From Paragemmobacter ruber (GTDB lineage Bacteria; Pseudomonadota; Alphaproteobacteria; Rhodobacterales; Rhodobacteraceae): a stretch of 64,000 nt of DNA. Positions 1 through 9,060 of this stretch are shown here, piece after piece. Under the pieces are notes generated by a model, which did not search any database, was not told where the DNA came from, and saw only the letters and a program-made list of their open reading frames with translations. Where the stretch lies: NCBI RefSeq assembly GCF_009908315.1, contig NZ_JAAATW010000001.1, positions 124,001-188,000 on the forward strand. The letters are read 5' to 3'. A program made the position numbers and the translations under genes. Position 1 is the first letter of the stretch; every line of letters begins with the position of its first letter.

Positions 1-202
1 CATGATCCGGGGCATCCGGGCGGGCGTCGTTTGGGTCAACACCTACCGCGCCGTTTCGCCCATCGCCCCCTTCGGGGGGCATGGCCTGTCGGGCCACGGG
101 CGCGAAGGCGGTCTCGCCGCCGCGTTGGATTACACGGTCACCAAAACCGTCTGGCTCCGCACCTCCGACGATCCGATCCCCGATCCCTTCGTCATGCGCT
201 AG
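1..202 (+). CDS. Aldehyde dehydrogenase family protein, C-terminal end (partial)
   Basis: Only the last ~66 codons are in the window; the frame is open to the left edge, so the true start lies upstream. The visible part has the C-terminal signature of the NAD(P)-dependent aldehyde dehydrogenase superfamily: VWVNTY, then PFGGHGLSGHGREGG, then a short YTVTKTVWL strand. In known members this segment forms the oligomerisation strand and the end of the catalytic domain. The catalytic Cys and Glu would lie upstream and cannot be checked. The substrate is unknown. The next gene is on the opposite strand, so this gene ends its own transcription unit. Confidence 0.85.
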   Translation, partial: MIRGIRAGVVWVNTYRAVSPIAPFGGHGLSGHGREGGLAAALDYTVTKTVWLRTSDDPIPDPFVMR

Positions 203-420
203 GGGTTAACAAAACAGCCCAAAGTCTTAAGTAAACGCACGCCGCGTGCATACAGGTTGCTGCACGCAAAGCGGCACCGCAGGCATACCGCCACGCACAG
301 GTCATTTCCGTTCAGGATCAACGCCTTGCCCCTGCTTAGGCCGCACCGCAAACGCCTCTCGTGCAGCCGCAGGATCGCATGACAACCGCAGATCACGAAT
401 TGTGACAGCCTGCCCCCCGC

Positions 421-774
421 TCAGGCCCCCGCCGCCCCCGCAGGGCGCAGCATCGCCTCCAGCTCCGCCAGTTCCACCGCCGCCGCCTCTGCCGCCCGCT
501 CCACCACCGCCCGATAAAGCCGCAAGACCGCCTCGCCCGCCTCGGTCACTTCCGCCCCGCCTCCCCCGGCCCCGCCGCGGGTCGAGGTGACGACCGGCGC
601 CCGGAAGGCCCGGTTCATCTCTTCCACCAGCATCCAGGCGCGCTTGTAGCTCATCCCCATCTGCCGCCCTGCGGCCGAGATCGACCCAGTATCCCGGATG
701 CGCGCCAAGAGTTCCGCCTTGCCCGGCCCCAGCATCGCGTCGTCAAACAGGATGCGCAGCTTCAGCACCGTCAT
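421..774 (-). CDS. ModE-like winged-helix DNA-binding protein without a molybdate-binding domain
   Basis: 117 aa from ATG at 774. The same frame stays open further upstream, but that extension is Arg/Trp-rich out-of-frame sequence and overlaps the neighbouring gene, so it is rejected. The protein matches the N-terminal LysR-type winged helix of ModE: KLRILFDD, then ISAAGRQMGMSYKRAWMLVEE, then a wing with GGAGGGGAEVTEAG. Full-length ModE adds two Mop/TOBE domains that bind molybdate. These are absent, so this is the stand-alone DNA-binding form and its ligand, if any, is unknown. It starts 13 bp after the FG-GAP protein gene and is probably the last gene of the haloperoxidase operon. Confidence 0.8.
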   Translation of the reverse strand: MTVLKLRILFDDAMLGPGKAELLARIRDTGSISAAGRQMGMSYKRAWMLVEEMNRAFRAPVVTSTRGGAGGGGAEVTEAGEAVLRLYRAVVERAAEAAAVELAELEAMLRPAGAAGA

Positions 775-787
775 TGCACCGACCCGC

Positions 788-2395
788 TCACTCCCGCCGC
801 ACCGGCTCTGCCCCCGGCGCCAGCGTCCAGAACGCATCCGCCGCCAGCGCCTGCCACGGCCCCACCGTCCCATCGGGCCAGCGCACGCGCACCTCCGTCG
901 TCTCTGCCGTGCCCAGCCCGAAATGGTGCCAGCCCAGCACACCCCCGACATGGCCCCCGCCGATCGTCACCTCGCGCTGCTGCACCAGGCCATCGGCCAG
1001 CTTCACCTCGATCCACGCGCCCACCGCCTGCCGGTTCGGCCCCGGCATCTCCAGCGCCACCTGCACCCAGCGCCCCGCATCAGCACCCGCATCCGCCCCC
1101 ATATTCCGCCAGACCTGCGCAGGCTCGTTGCGGTTGATCACCACCATATCCAGCCAGCCATCCATGTTCAGATCGGCCAGCGCCCCGCCCCGCCCCTGCC
1201 GCATCGACGCCACCCCCGCCCGGTCGCCCGACTCAAGGAAGGTACCATCCGCCCGCTGCAACAACAGGTTGTTGGGATCGGCCTGCGCGAAATCCGGCAT
1301 CTCCCAGACATTGCCCTTCACCACGAACAGATCCGACAGCCCGTCATTGTTCACATCGCCAAACTGGGCGTGCCACGCGGTCGAAGGGCGCAGGTCATCG
1401 CCCGTATAGGGCCGGTGCGCCGTCACCCCCGCCTTCAGCGCCACATCGCGATAGCGCGGCTTGGGCGCCCCCTCGGCGGGCACCTCGGCCAGCGTCTGCA
1501 ACTTGTTGTCGGCCATGCTGGTCAGGTAGAATTCGGGAAAGCCGTCGAAGGTGATGTCCTCCTGCGCGATGCCCATCCCCCAGATACGCAGCCGCTGCCA
1601 GCCATCCGCCTCGGTAAAGGCCACGGGCGGCTGGCCGGGTTCGATCCGCCACAACTGCTCCTGCCCGCCCTTGTAATATTCGCGGTCGTTCGACACCCGC
1701 AGATCGGGCGTTCCCTGCCGGTCCCAATCGGTGAACAGGATCGACAGCGCGCAGAACCCCGGCTCCAGCGGCAGCGGCGCGGCAAAGCCGCCGCCCCCAG
1801 CCGGGCGATACAGGTGGTTGGGCGTGCAATTGCCCCAGGGAAAGGCCTCCTGCGCCCGGTCGATATAGGTGCCCACCGCCAGCGTGGGCCAATCCTGCCC
1901 GGCCTCCCATGTCGCGGCAAAGGCGGTGGACCACAGGTCCAACCCGTCAAAGCCCCAAGCCGCGCTCGCATCCTCGAACCGGCACTCGCCAAGGCCCCGC
2001 ATCAGACGGTCCGGCCCCACCCGCAACAGGGCCACGTCGATCACCCCGTCGCCGTCGATGTCGATCGGATAGGCGCCCGACACGGCCTCCTGCTCCAGCC
2101 CGCTCTCCACCGGCGTCAGGCGCAGCGCCCCGCCCGTCTCGCTGTCATTGCGGAACATTTGCCCGGGCGCCGTGCCCCCGGCGGCAAAGACATCCGGCCG
2201 CCCATCCCCCGAACAGTCAAAGACAGCGGTGCCGCCGCCCACCATGAACTCCCATTCGCCGGTGAAGCTATGGGCGAAGCCCGCCGCCTCCGTCTCTTCG
2301 GCAAAGGTCGCGATGGCCGGGTCCTCGGCCCGCACCGGGCCCGCCGCCAGCGCGGCACAGATCATCAGCAGCCCACGCCCGCGCGTCATTTCCAT
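788..2395 (-). CDS. Secreted CRTAC1-like FG-GAP/ASPIC repeat protein
   Basis: 535 aa. Residues 1-23 form a signal peptide ending VRA, so the protein is exported. Calcium-binding FG-GAP/VCBS motifs appear at about residues 59-70 (CSGDGRPDVF), 112-121 (DIDGDGVID), 345-356 (FGDVNNDGLSD) and 407-418 (LADLNMDGWLD), consistent with a beta-propeller. Residues ~455-510 match the ASPIC/UnbV domain (AVGAWIEVK, GGGHVGG, HFGLGTAE, VRWPDG). CRTAC1-like bacterial proteins are extracellular and their biochemical role is poorly known. The start overlaps the haloperoxidase stop by 10 bp, so the two are translationally coupled and may act together outside the cytoplasm. Confidence 0.85.
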   Translation of the reverse strand: MEMTRGRGLLMICAALAAGPVRAEDPAIATFAEETEAAGFAHSFTGEWEFMVGGGTAVFDCSGDGRPDVFAAGGTAPGQMFRNDSETGGALRLTPVESGLEQEAVSGAYPIDIDGDGVIDVALLRVGPDRLMRGLGECRFEDASAAWGFDGLDLWSTAFAATWEAGQDWPTLAVGTYIDRAQEAFPWGNCTPNHLYRPAGGGGFAAPLPLEPGFCALSILFTDWDRQGTPDLRVSNDREYYKGGQEQLWRIEPGQPPVAFTEADGWQRLRIWGMGIAQEDITFDGFPEFYLTSMADNKLQTLAEVPAEGAPKPRYRDVALKAGVTAHRPYTGDDLRPSTAWHAQFGDVNNDGLSDLFVVKGNVWEMPDFAQADPNNLLLQRADGTFLESGDRAGVASMRQGRGGALADLNMDGWLDMVVINRNEPAQVWRNMGADAGADAGRWVQVALEMPGPNRQAVGAWIEVKLADGLVQQREVTIGGGHVGGVLGWHHFGLGTAETTEVRVRWPDGTVGPWQALAADAFWTLAPGAEPVRRE

Positions 2396-3702
2396 GTCTT
2401 CAACCCGTTCACGAAATCCCCGACGCAGGCCCCCTGCTCCAGCCCCAAATCAATCGCCGCCCGGAAATGAATGCCCCCATACAGCCGCGATATCCCCGCC
2501 TCGCGCGCCGCCGTCCAGAAATCCGGGAAATCCCGTGGCGCCAGCCCGTCATCCACATGGGTGCTGTCGGTGAAGGCAAAGCCCTCGCCAAACACCGCCG
2601 TCAGGACCTGCGCCACGGCCCCTGACTGGGTGGAATGGCCCGACGGATATTCCGGGAAAGGCGGCGTGTTCAACAGCGGCTCCCAGGCCGGGTCGATCAC
2701 CCGGCGGATATAGGTGATGGGGCGCAGCAGATCATAGCGATACTTGTCGCGCCAGTTCACGATGAACCCGTCCGACACCGCGATCCCCAACCGCACCAGC
2801 GCATCCACCTGCGCCTCGACCGGGCGCTGATCCCGCGCGGCAATCTGGAACAGGATCGCCACCCAATGCCCGGGCGGCGTGGGCGACAGCATCGGATCAT
2901 CCGACCAGAACCGCGCGATCCGCTTCTGCTCATCGGTCAGCGCCCTCGATGTCTCGTACACCTCCATCGCCTGCGCGTGGAACTCCGACCCCGGCTCTTC
3001 CGAATAGGCCGGCGGCGGCGGCAGCGGGCAGGCCTCGCCACTGGGCAGCACCATCGGGCGGTTCGTCCCCCATGCGGGCAGAAGTGGGGCCTGCTGCAGC
3101 CGGATCAGGTTCGTGGGCACCCAATCCTGCGGCTCGCCGCCCAGCGTATGGGTCATGGGAAACCCCATGTTCTCGATCACCGCGCCCCCGTCATCCTCCG
3201 ACGCCGCGATCACATGATCGGCCACCGCCGTGCCATAGGCCGCCGACCGCGCCAGCACATCCGCCGCCACGCCCGCGCCGACCTTGCCCTCCAGTTGCTT
3301 ATAAAGTGCGGCCTTGGCGCGCTGCCCGGTCGGCCCAGTATTGGCGAAATACACATCCACCGCCCGCGCCATCGCCGCGTTCAGCACCACGTCATCGGCA
3401 TAATCCACCCCCGCCTCACGCACAGGCAGCGGGTCCAGCCAGACCAGCTGCCCCGCCAGCGTCTGCAACTCCGGCGCGCCCGAGGCGGTCGCCTCATAGG
3501 CGATGATCGCAGTATAGGCGAAGGACCGGCTCGCCACCGGCGGGGTCTGGGTAGGGGTGTGGCGCACCAGTTCAAGGATCATGCGATACCAGTTCGCCAG
3601 AACCTCGGATCGGTCATCCTGCGCAGGCCCCGCCAACGCAGGCGCGCCGCCAAGGCAGGCCACCACCGCAAGGGCCACATAGACCCCCTTGAATATCTTC
3701 AT
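2386..3702 (-). CDS. Secreted vanadium-dependent haloperoxidase-type PAP2 protein
   Basis: 438 aa with a signal peptide at residues 1-24 (cleavage after PALA). The vanadate/phosphate pocket of the haloperoxidase/acid-phosphatase superfamily is complete: Lys320 and Arg327 in KYRYDLLRP, Ser354-Gly355-His356 in PSGHS, and Arg406 and His412 in RLYGGIHFR. The spacings (K+7=R, R+6=H) are those of vanadium haloperoxidases. Family members oxidise halides with hydrogen peroxide or act as phosphatases; sequence alone does not separate these or give halide specificity. It is the first gene of a three-gene leftward unit with the FG-GAP protein and the ModE-like regulator. Confidence 0.88.
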   Translation of the reverse strand: MKIFKGVYVALAVVACLGGAPALAGPAQDDRSEVLANWYRMILELVRHTPTQTPPVASRSFAYTAIIAYEATASGAPELQTLAGQLVWLDPLPVREAGVDYADDVVLNAAMARAVDVYFANTGPTGQRAKAALYKQLEGKVGAGVAADVLARSAAYGTAVADHVIAASEDDGGAVIENMGFPMTHTLGGEPQDWVPTNLIRLQQAPLLPAWGTNRPMVLPSGEACPLPPPPAYSEEPGSEFHAQAMEVYETSRALTDEQKRIARFWSDDPMLSPTPPGHWVAILFQIAARDQRPVEAQVDALVRLGIAVSDGFIVNWRDKYRYDLLRPITYIRRVIDPAWEPLLNTPPFPEYPSGHSTQSGAVAQVLTAVFGEGFAFTDSTHVDDGLAPRDFPDFWTAAREAGISRLYGGIHFRAAIDLGLEQGACVGDFVNGLKTWK

Positions 3703-3794
3703 GTTTCCCTCCCGAAGGCCCGGCTGCGCCTGTCCGGCGTCTTCCCGTCAGGCAAGCACGATCCCGCCCGGAAAAGCAAGCGCCGCGCGCCGCA

Positions 3795-5153
3795 TCAGCC
3801 TTGGCTCAGCACCGCGCGCCGCCACGCCGCGGCATAGGGCATCAGCGCGGGATCGGGCGTAACCTCCCGCCCCGCCGCCCCGCCTCCGCCCGCCGCACCC
3901 CCGAACAGCAGCGCCGCCCCCAGCGCCGTTCCCGTCCGCGCCGACGAGGCGATCACCGGCCGCCCCGTCGCCGTGGCGAGCATCGCGAGAAAGGCCTCAT
4001 TCCCGCCAAAGGGCCCCTCGATCAGGCTCGGCCCCGCCGCCCCGATCATCCCCAGACATTCCGCCGTCATCAGCGCAAGGTAATAACCCAGTGCCACCGC
4101 CCGCTCGCCCTCTGTCGCAGGCTGTTGGGTCCAGCGATGCACCCGGCCCGGAAACGGCCCGCTCTCCCCCACGACAGAGGGCAGCAGCATCACGCCCCCC
4201 TCCCGCACCCGCGCAGCATCCCCCGAACTGCCCGTCCCCACCCGGCCCTGCCGGATCAGGTCATGCTCTCGCCCGCCCATGAACCGCGCCGAAGGCACCG
4301 GCGCGCCCAGCGCGTTCACGTTCACCAGCGTATCCCGCGCCGGGTCCAGCGTCACCGCCGCCCCACCCACCGCCATCGAGATCACCCATGTCCCCGTCGA
4401 GACCACCGCGAAGGGCGCCGCCCGCCCCCGCAGATGCGGCAGGAGCGAGGCGTTGGAATCATGGATCCCCGCCAGCACCGGCACCGCGCCGATGCCCAAT
4501 TCCGCCTGCAACTCCGCCCGCAGCGGCCCCAGCACCGCCTCCGGGCGCCGGGCAGGGGCCATCCGACCCGCCAGCCCCAGCCGCGCCACCAGCCCCGACC
4601 ACTCCCCCCGCCACGGGTTCCACAGATCGGTGTGGCAGCCCAGCGAACAGACATCCGACGCCACCACCCCGGTCAGACGGTGCCCCCAATATCCCGGCCA
4701 TGTCACCACCTGCGCCACCCGCCCGCGCAGGCCCGCCATCCCCTCCAGCATCCAGTGCAACTGCGCGCCAAGGTTCAACCCGGCGGGCAGCGCCGGGCTT
4801 CCCGTCTCGTCGAAGTCCGGGCGGATCGCGTCATAGGCGGCCCGCAGCGCGTCTGGCCCCGGATGCTCGTAATCCAGCACCGGCGCCGCCAGTTCCCCCG
4901 CCGCATCCAGAAGCGCGGCACAGGCGCCATGCGTCGTCACCACGATCCCGTCGATCCGCGCCGCACGGCCAAGCCGCCGCAGCGCGGCGGTGATAAAGGT
5001 CCACTGCCCCGCCACATCGAAATGCGGCCAGGGCGGGCCGGGGATCACGGCATTGGCCTGCGTCTCCACCGCGATCTCGGCGCCGCGGCCAAGATCGACC
5101 AGCGCCACCTTCACATTCGTCTTGCCGATGTCGATGACGGCTGCGGTCTGCAT
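3795..5153 (-). CDS. rhaK: FGGY-family sugar kinase of the rhamnose locus (rhamnulokinase)
   Basis: 452 aa. It has the ASKHA/FGGY fold: an N-terminal phosphate loop (DIGKTNVKVALVDL, residues ~8-21) and a second phosphate/adenosine segment (VVSTGTWVISMA, around residue 255). It is the last gene of the leftward rha operon and starts 3 bp after the mutarotase gene. In Rhizobium leguminosarum the equivalent rhaK is needed both for rhamnose phosphorylation and for ABC transporter activity. Here it should convert L-rhamnulose (or rhamnose, as debated in rhizobia) to the 1-phosphate used by RhaD. The family match is secure; the substrate assignment rests mainly on context. Confidence 0.88.
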   Translation of the reverse strand: MQTAAVIDIGKTNVKVALVDLGRGAEIAVETQANAVIPGPPWPHFDVAGQWTFITAALRRLGRAARIDGIVVTTHGACAALLDAAGELAAPVLDYEHPGPDALRAAYDAIRPDFDETGSPALPAGLNLGAQLHWMLEGMAGLRGRVAQVVTWPGYWGHRLTGVVASDVCSLGCHTDLWNPWRGEWSGLVARLGLAGRMAPARRPEAVLGPLRAELQAELGIGAVPVLAGIHDSNASLLPHLRGRAAPFAVVSTGTWVISMAVGGAAVTLDPARDTLVNVNALGAPVPSARFMGGREHDLIRQGRVGTGSSGDAARVREGGVMLLPSVVGESGPFPGRVHRWTQQPATEGERAVALGYYLALMTAECLGMIGAAGPSLIEGPFGGNEAFLAMLATATGRPVIASSARTGTALGAALLFGGAAGGGGAAGREVTPDPALMPYAAAWRRAVLSQG

Positions 5154-5156
5154 CGG

Positions 5157-5474
5157 TCAGGCCATGTGGAACAGCGTCACCAGCGGCACGGCGACAGGTT
5201 CAAGGTCGGGCTTGGTCTCCATGATATCGGCCATGTGCGCCCACCAGCGCTTCATCACCGGATGGGCGGGCAGGTCCGCCATCCCGTGATCCGCGCGCCG
5301 CCACAGCACGCCGAACAGCAGGTTCGTCTCGCGGTCCAGATGGATCGAATAATCCTCCACCCCCGCCGCGCGCAGCAGATCCACAAGGTCCGGCCAGATC
5401 GCATCATGGCGGCGGCGATACTCCTCTTCCATCCCCGGGTTCAGCCGCATCCGAAAGGCGTATTTCTCCATCAT
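5157..5474 (-). CDS. rhaM: L-rhamnose mutarotase
   Basis: 105 aa from ATG at 5474; a second Met one codon later would give 104 aa, the usual length. The sequence is typical RhaM/Rha[48 protein letters not shown] and a C-terminal LVTLFHMA. The catalytic His and the paired Trp residues of the dimeric alpha/beta-barrel family are present. The enzyme interconverts alpha and beta anomers of L-rhamnose, which speeds flux into the isomerase. The ATG overlaps the rhaQ stop in an ATGA arrangement, and rhaK follows after 3 bp. In rhizobia the gene is called rhaU. Confidence 0.95.
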   Translation of the reverse strand: MMEKYAFRMRLNPGMEEEYRRRHDAIWPDLVDLLRAAGVEDYSIHLDRETNLLFGVLWRRADHGMADLPAHPVMKRWWAHMADIMETKPDLEPVAVPLVTLFHMA

Positions 5475-6463
5475 CCCCTCCGCAGCAGGCGGGGCAGCGC
5501 GATCACCCCGATCAACAGCGCGCCCAGAAAGATGCTCATCACGATCCCCGGCACATTCAGCAGGCCGAACCCGAAGGTCACCATCCCCATGATGACCGCC
5601 GCCAGCACCACCCCCGGGATCGTCCCCGATCCGCCAAGGATGTTCACGCCCCCCAGCACCACCATGGTCACCACCTCCAACTCCCACCCCGTCGCGATGG
5701 AGGGCCGGGTAGAGCCGAGGCGCGACGTCAGGCACACCGCCGCCACCCCGCTCATCACCCCCGTCAGCAGGAACAGGATGAACCGCACCCGCTGCACCCG
5801 GATGCCGGAAAACGCCGCCGCCGTGGCGTTGTTGCCGATGGCATAGACCGCCCGGCCAAAGGTGGATCGGTGCAGCACCGCCCAGAAGATCACCGCAAAG
5901 GCCGCAAACAGCACCAGCTCGAACGAAATCACCCACCACACATAGCCTTGCCCGAAATAGGCGAACTCGGGCGGATAGCCGGTAAAGGCCTGATCCCCCA
6001 GCACGATGAAGGCGATCCCGCGGAACAGGCTCATCGTGCCGATCGTCACCACGATGGACGGCAGGCCCAATCCCGCCACCAGAACTCCGTTCACCGCCCC
6101 GCAGATCAGCCCCGTGCCGATCCCAACCAGCACGATCACCGGCACCCCCGCCCCCGCCGTCATGGCAAGCCCCATCGCGGTAGAGGCCAGCGCGATGATC
6201 GACGCCACCGACAGGTCGATCTCGCCCGCCACGATCAGCATCGCCATGGCAAAGGCGATCATCGCCTTTTCGGTGAAGTTGAAGGTCGCGTCCGACAGGT
6301 TCCACGCATTCAGGAAATAGGGCGACAGCAGCGTGTTTCCGATGAAGACCGCAATCGCGACTACCAGAAGGATCGCCTCCCAACTGCGCAGCGCGCGGCG
6401 CAGCGGCGAATGAAGGCGGTCCGCGACAATCCGGGGGGCGGGCTTGGTCACGGGCGCAGTCAT
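5471..6463 (-). CDS. rhaQ: Rhamnose ABC transporter permease 2
   Basis: 330 aa from ATG at 6463. Upstream in-frame sequence lies over rhaP and is not coding. It is a BPD-transp-2 (RbsC/XylH-type) permease with about 8-10 hydrophobic segments and the family's conserved [15 protein letters not shown] and [19 protein letters not shown] loops. It pairs with RhaP to form the heterodimeric membrane channel of the carbohydrate-uptake transporter-2 system powered by RhaT. Its start overlaps the rhaP stop by 4 bp (ATGA) and its stop overlaps the rhaM start, so the three are translationally coupled. Confidence 0.92.
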   Translation of the reverse strand: MTAPVTKPAPRIVADRLHSPLRRALRSWEAILLVVAIAVFIGNTLLSPYFLNAWNLSDATFNFTEKAMIAFAMAMLIVAGEIDLSVASIIALASTAMGLAMTAGAGVPVIVLVGIGTGLICGAVNGVLVAGLGLPSIVVTIGTMSLFRGIAFIVLGDQAFTGYPPEFAYFGQGYVWWVISFELVLFAAFAVIFWAVLHRSTFGRAVYAIGNNATAAAFSGIRVQRVRFILFLLTGVMSGVAAVCLTSRLGSTRPSIATGWELEVVTMVVLGGVNILGGSGTIPGVVLAAVIMGMVTFGFGLLNVPGIVMSIFLGALLIGVIALPRLLRRG

Positions 6464-7425
6464 TGCGCGGCCTCCCGCAGGATCAGCCGCCCCCGGGGCC
6501 GCCGCTGCGCGGCGTTGAAGGCCACCGCCAGAATGATCGCCAGCCCCGAAATCGCCATCTGCCAAAAGGGCGAAATGCCCACCACCGGCAGCGCGTTCTT
6601 GATCACCCCAAGGAACAGCGCCCCCAGCATCGCGCCCCAAAGACTGCCCGCCCCGCCCGCGATGGCGATCCCGCCGATCACGCAGGCCGCGACCACGTCC
6701 AGCTCGAACCCGCCCGCCACATCGACATAGGCCACCGCATAGCGCGCCACCCACAGATAGCCCGTCACCCCCGCCAACGCGCCCGAAATCACAAAGGCCC
6801 AGAACTGCGTGCGACCCACATCCAGCCCCGCATAGACCGCCGCATGGGGATTGCCGCCCACCGCATAGAAGGCCCGCCCCAGCGCCGTGCGTGCCAGCAC
6901 CACCGCAAAGACCGCGATGGTGGCGATGGCGATCCAGCTCATCACCGGCAGGCCAAGGATCACATGGCGCGGCAGCGCCTTGAAGGCATCGCTCATCTCA
7001 TGGGCATTCACCCATTTGCCTTCCGTCATCAGAAAGATCGTCCCGCGGTAGATCGTCATCGTCCCCAGCGTCACCACGATGGACGGGATGCCCAGCTTCC
7101 AGACCAAGACCCCGTTCACTGCCCCCAGGGCCGCTCCCAAGGCAACCACCGCGCACAGGATCAGGGGCAGCGGCACCCCCGCCCCGTTCATCAGCGCGGC
7201 CACCATGCCGGTCAGCGCCAGATTGGCCGCCACCGACAGGTCGATGCACTTGGTCAGGATCACGATCATCTGCCCGATGGCCAGCAGCATCAGGGGCGCC
7301 GTGTCATTGAACACATTGGCCAGATTGGACGGCGCGACAAAGGCCGGAAACCGCGCCGCGATCACCCCAAGGGTGACAAGGATCGCCAGCGCCAAAAGCG
7401 CCTCGCGACTTTTGAACAGCGTCAT
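6460..7425 (-). CDS. rhaP: Rhamnose ABC transporter permease 1
   Basis: 321 aa from ATG at 7425. A TTG at 7449 would start inside the palindromic repeat, so the internal ATG, preceded by a G-rich ribosome site, is preferred. It is a BPD-transp-2 permease: about eight transmembrane helices, [14 protein letters not shown] near residue 65, and [19 protein letters not shown] near residue 270. With RhaQ it forms the inner-membrane channel for L-rhamnose. The gap back to rhaT (76 bp) is the largest within the transporter genes and contains a double palindrome, which may modulate expression of the permeases relative to the upstream genes. Confidence 0.92.
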   Translation of the reverse strand: MTLFKSREALLALAILVTLGVIAARFPAFVAPSNLANVFNDTAPLMLLAIGQMIVILTKCIDLSVAANLALTGMVAALMNGAGVPLPLILCAVVALGAALGAVNGVLVWKLGIPSIVVTLGTMTIYRGTIFLMTEGKWVNAHEMSDAFKALPRHVILGLPVMSWIAIATIAVFAVVLARTALGRAFYAVGGNPHAAVYAGLDVGRTQFWAFVISGALAGVTGYLWVARYAVAYVDVAGGFELDVVAACVIGGIAIAGGAGSLWGAMLGALFLGVIKNALPVVGISPFWQMAISGLAIILAVAFNAAQRRPRGRLILREAAQ

Positions 7426-7445
7426 CGCCCAGCCCCCCACCCGAT

Positions 7446-7491
7446 CCAAATTTGTTCGAACAAATTTGCAAAATTCTTCGAAGAATTTTGG
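7446..7491. repeat. Double AT-rich palindrome repeat, copy A (rhaT-rhaP gap)
   Basis: Two perfect 22-bp palindromes abut: one at 7447-7468 centred on GTTCGAAC, one at 7469-7490 centred on CTTCGAAG, bounded by CC and GG. Related copies lie at 46712-46756 and 59416-59463. All three are just downstream of a stop codon. The AT-rich arms contrast with the GC-rich surroundings. Each half can form a long stem in RNA or a dyad in DNA. The role is unknown; a transcript 3'-end or REP-like function is inferred from placement. Confidence 0.85.
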
Positions 7492-7501
7492 TCGCGCCCG
7501 G

Positions 7502-9010
7502 TCATGCCGCCACCGCCAATCCCGCCGCAGCGCGCACCAATGTCTCGGGCGTCATCCGCTCTCCGCTCACCTCATCCACGATCCGCCCCTCGCGCATCAC
7601 GATCACCCGGTCCGACATGCCCAGCACCTCGGGGATTTCCGACGACACCATGATGATCGACAGCCCCTCTGCCGCCAGTTCCGCCATGAAGGCATGCACC
7701 GCCGCCTTCGACCCGATGTCGATCCCCTTGGTGGGCTCATCCAGAATGATGACGCGGGGCCGCGTGGCCAGCCACTTGGCGATCACCACCTTCTGCTGGT
7801 TGCCCCCCGACAAAAGCCCCACATCCTGATCCAACGCCGCCGCCCGCAGATCCAGCCGCCGGGTATAGTCGCGCGCCAGCGCCAGTTCCTCGGCCATGCG
7901 CAGGAACCCTGCCCGGCTGACCGCCCCCAGCGACGGCAGCGTGACGTTCTGAAAGATCGGCAGCCCCTTCACCGCCCCCTGCCGCCCGCGATCCTCGGGG
8001 ACATAGACGATGCCCGCATCGACCGCCTCGGCCGTCGACCGGATCACCCGCACCTGATCATCGACCCGGCAGGCCCCCTTGGACGGGGTGGTGATGCCGA
8101 ACAGCGCCTGCATCACCTCGGACCGCCCCGCCCCCACAAGGCCGTAAAAGCCAAGGATCTCGCCCCGGTGCAGGGTGAAGGAGATGTCTGCGAATTCCGT
8201 CGGATGGCTGTAGCCCGCCACCGTCAGCACCGGAGCGCCCACATTATGCACCCGCGCCGGGAAGATCTGATCGACCGACCGGCCCACCATCATCTGGACC
8301 AGCGCCCCCTCCGTCACCTCGGCCATCCGCCCCTCGGCCACGAACTGGCCGTCCCGAAACACCGTGTAGCGGTCCGCGATGCGGAAGATCTCGTCGAACT
8401 TGTGGCTGATGAACAGGATCGCCTTGCCCTGGCGTTTCAGCTTTTCCACCAAATCGTAAAGCTCGTGGATTTCCTTGTGGCTCAGCGCCGCGGTGGGTTC
8501 ATCAAGGATCACCACCCGCGCCTCGATCGACAGCGCCCGCGCGATGGCCACCATATGGCGCGAGGCGATGCCCAGATCGCCCAGCCGCGCGCCGGGGTCG
8601 ATCTGCGCGCCGATCCCCGCCAGAAGCCGCGCCGCGCCCTCGCGCATCGCGCGACGGTCGATCAGCCCGAACCGCCCGCGCGGCGCATGGCCCAGCCAGA
8701 TGTTCTCGGCCACCGTCAATTCGTCAAACAGCACCGTTTCCTGATGGATCGCCGTCACCCCTGCCCGCGCCGCCGCATCGGCGCTGGTCAGGCGGACCCC
8801 GCGCCCGTCGATCTCGATGGTCCCCTCCTCGGGTTGGTAGATCCCCGTCAGCACCTTCACGATGGTGGATTTGCCCGCACCATTCTCGCCGATCAGGGCG
8901 GTCACCTCGCCGGGATAAAGGTCAAGCTGCACCCCCTGCAGCGCCTTGACGCCCGGGAATGACTTGGAAATGCCGCGCAGGCGGAGGACGGGTTGCATCA
9001 TCATGTCCAT
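7502..9010 (-). CDS. rhaT: Rhamnose ABC transporter ATP-binding protein
   Basis: 502 aa with two fused nucleotide-binding domains, as in RbsA/XylG-type sugar ATPases. The first has Walker A GENGAGKST at residues 41-49 and Walker B VVILDEPTAAL. The second has a classical signature LLSGGNQQK near residue 395 and Walker B VIILDEPTKGID, while its Walker A is degenerate (GLVGAGRSE), which is usual for this family. It energises uptake of L-rhamnose through RhaP/RhaQ. ATGs at 9010, 9004 and 9001 are all possible starts. A strong hairpin separates it from rhaS. This RhaT is an ABC ATPase, not the unrelated enteric rhamnose/proton symporter of the same name. Confidence 0.93.
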   Translation of the reverse strand: MDMMMQPVLRLRGISKSFPGVKALQGVQLDLYPGEVTALIGENGAGKSTIVKVLTGIYQPEEGTIEIDGRGVRLTSADAAARAGVTAIHQETVLFDELTVAENIWLGHAPRGRFGLIDRRAMREGAARLLAGIGAQIDPGARLGDLGIASRHMVAIARALSIEARVVILDEPTAALSHKEIHELYDLVEKLKRQGKAILFISHKFDEIFRIADRYTVFRDGQFVAEGRMAEVTEGALVQMMVGRSVDQIFPARVHNVGAPVLTVAGYSHPTEFADISFTLHRGEILGFYGLVGAGRSEVMQALFGITTPSKGACRVDDQVRVIRSTAEAVDAGIVYVPEDRGRQGAVKGLPIFQNVTLPSLGAVSRAGFLRMAEELALARDYTRRLDLRAAALDQDVGLLSGGNQQKVVIAKWLATRPRVIILDEPTKGIDIGSKAAVHAFMAELAAEGLSIIMVSSEIPEVLGMSDRVIVMREGRIVDEVSGERMTPETLVRAAAGLAVAA

Positions 9011-9019
9011 GAAGAAAGG

Positions 9020-9049
9020 GCCCCGGGCGGGGGAGCATCCGCCCGGGGC
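9020..9049. promoter_or_regulatory. rhaS-rhaT intercistronic hairpin
   Basis: A perfect 11-bp GC stem (9020-9030 with 9039-9049) with an 8-nt loop begins shortly after the rhaS stop, with no T-run. Such structures after binding-protein genes in ABC operons usually protect the upstream mRNA from 3' decay, raising binding-protein dosage. That role is inferred from position here. Confidence 0.7.
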
Positions 9050-9060
9050 ACGTTCACCGA

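Noticed and set aside
698-2470. 590-codon plus-strand open frame opposite the CRTAC1-like gene
   Set aside because: Its translation is Arg/Pro/His-rich low-complexity sequence without domains. The minus strand holds a complete, motif-bearing gene. It is a GC-rich antisense shadow.
3801-5846. 681-codon plus-strand open frame over rhaK/rhaM/rhaQ
   Set aside because: It spans several well-supported minus-strand genes and has no recognisable domain or ribosome site.
7079-8962. 627-codon plus-strand open frame over rhaT
   Set aside because: Antisense shadow of the ATPase gene with His/Arg/Pro-rich translation.
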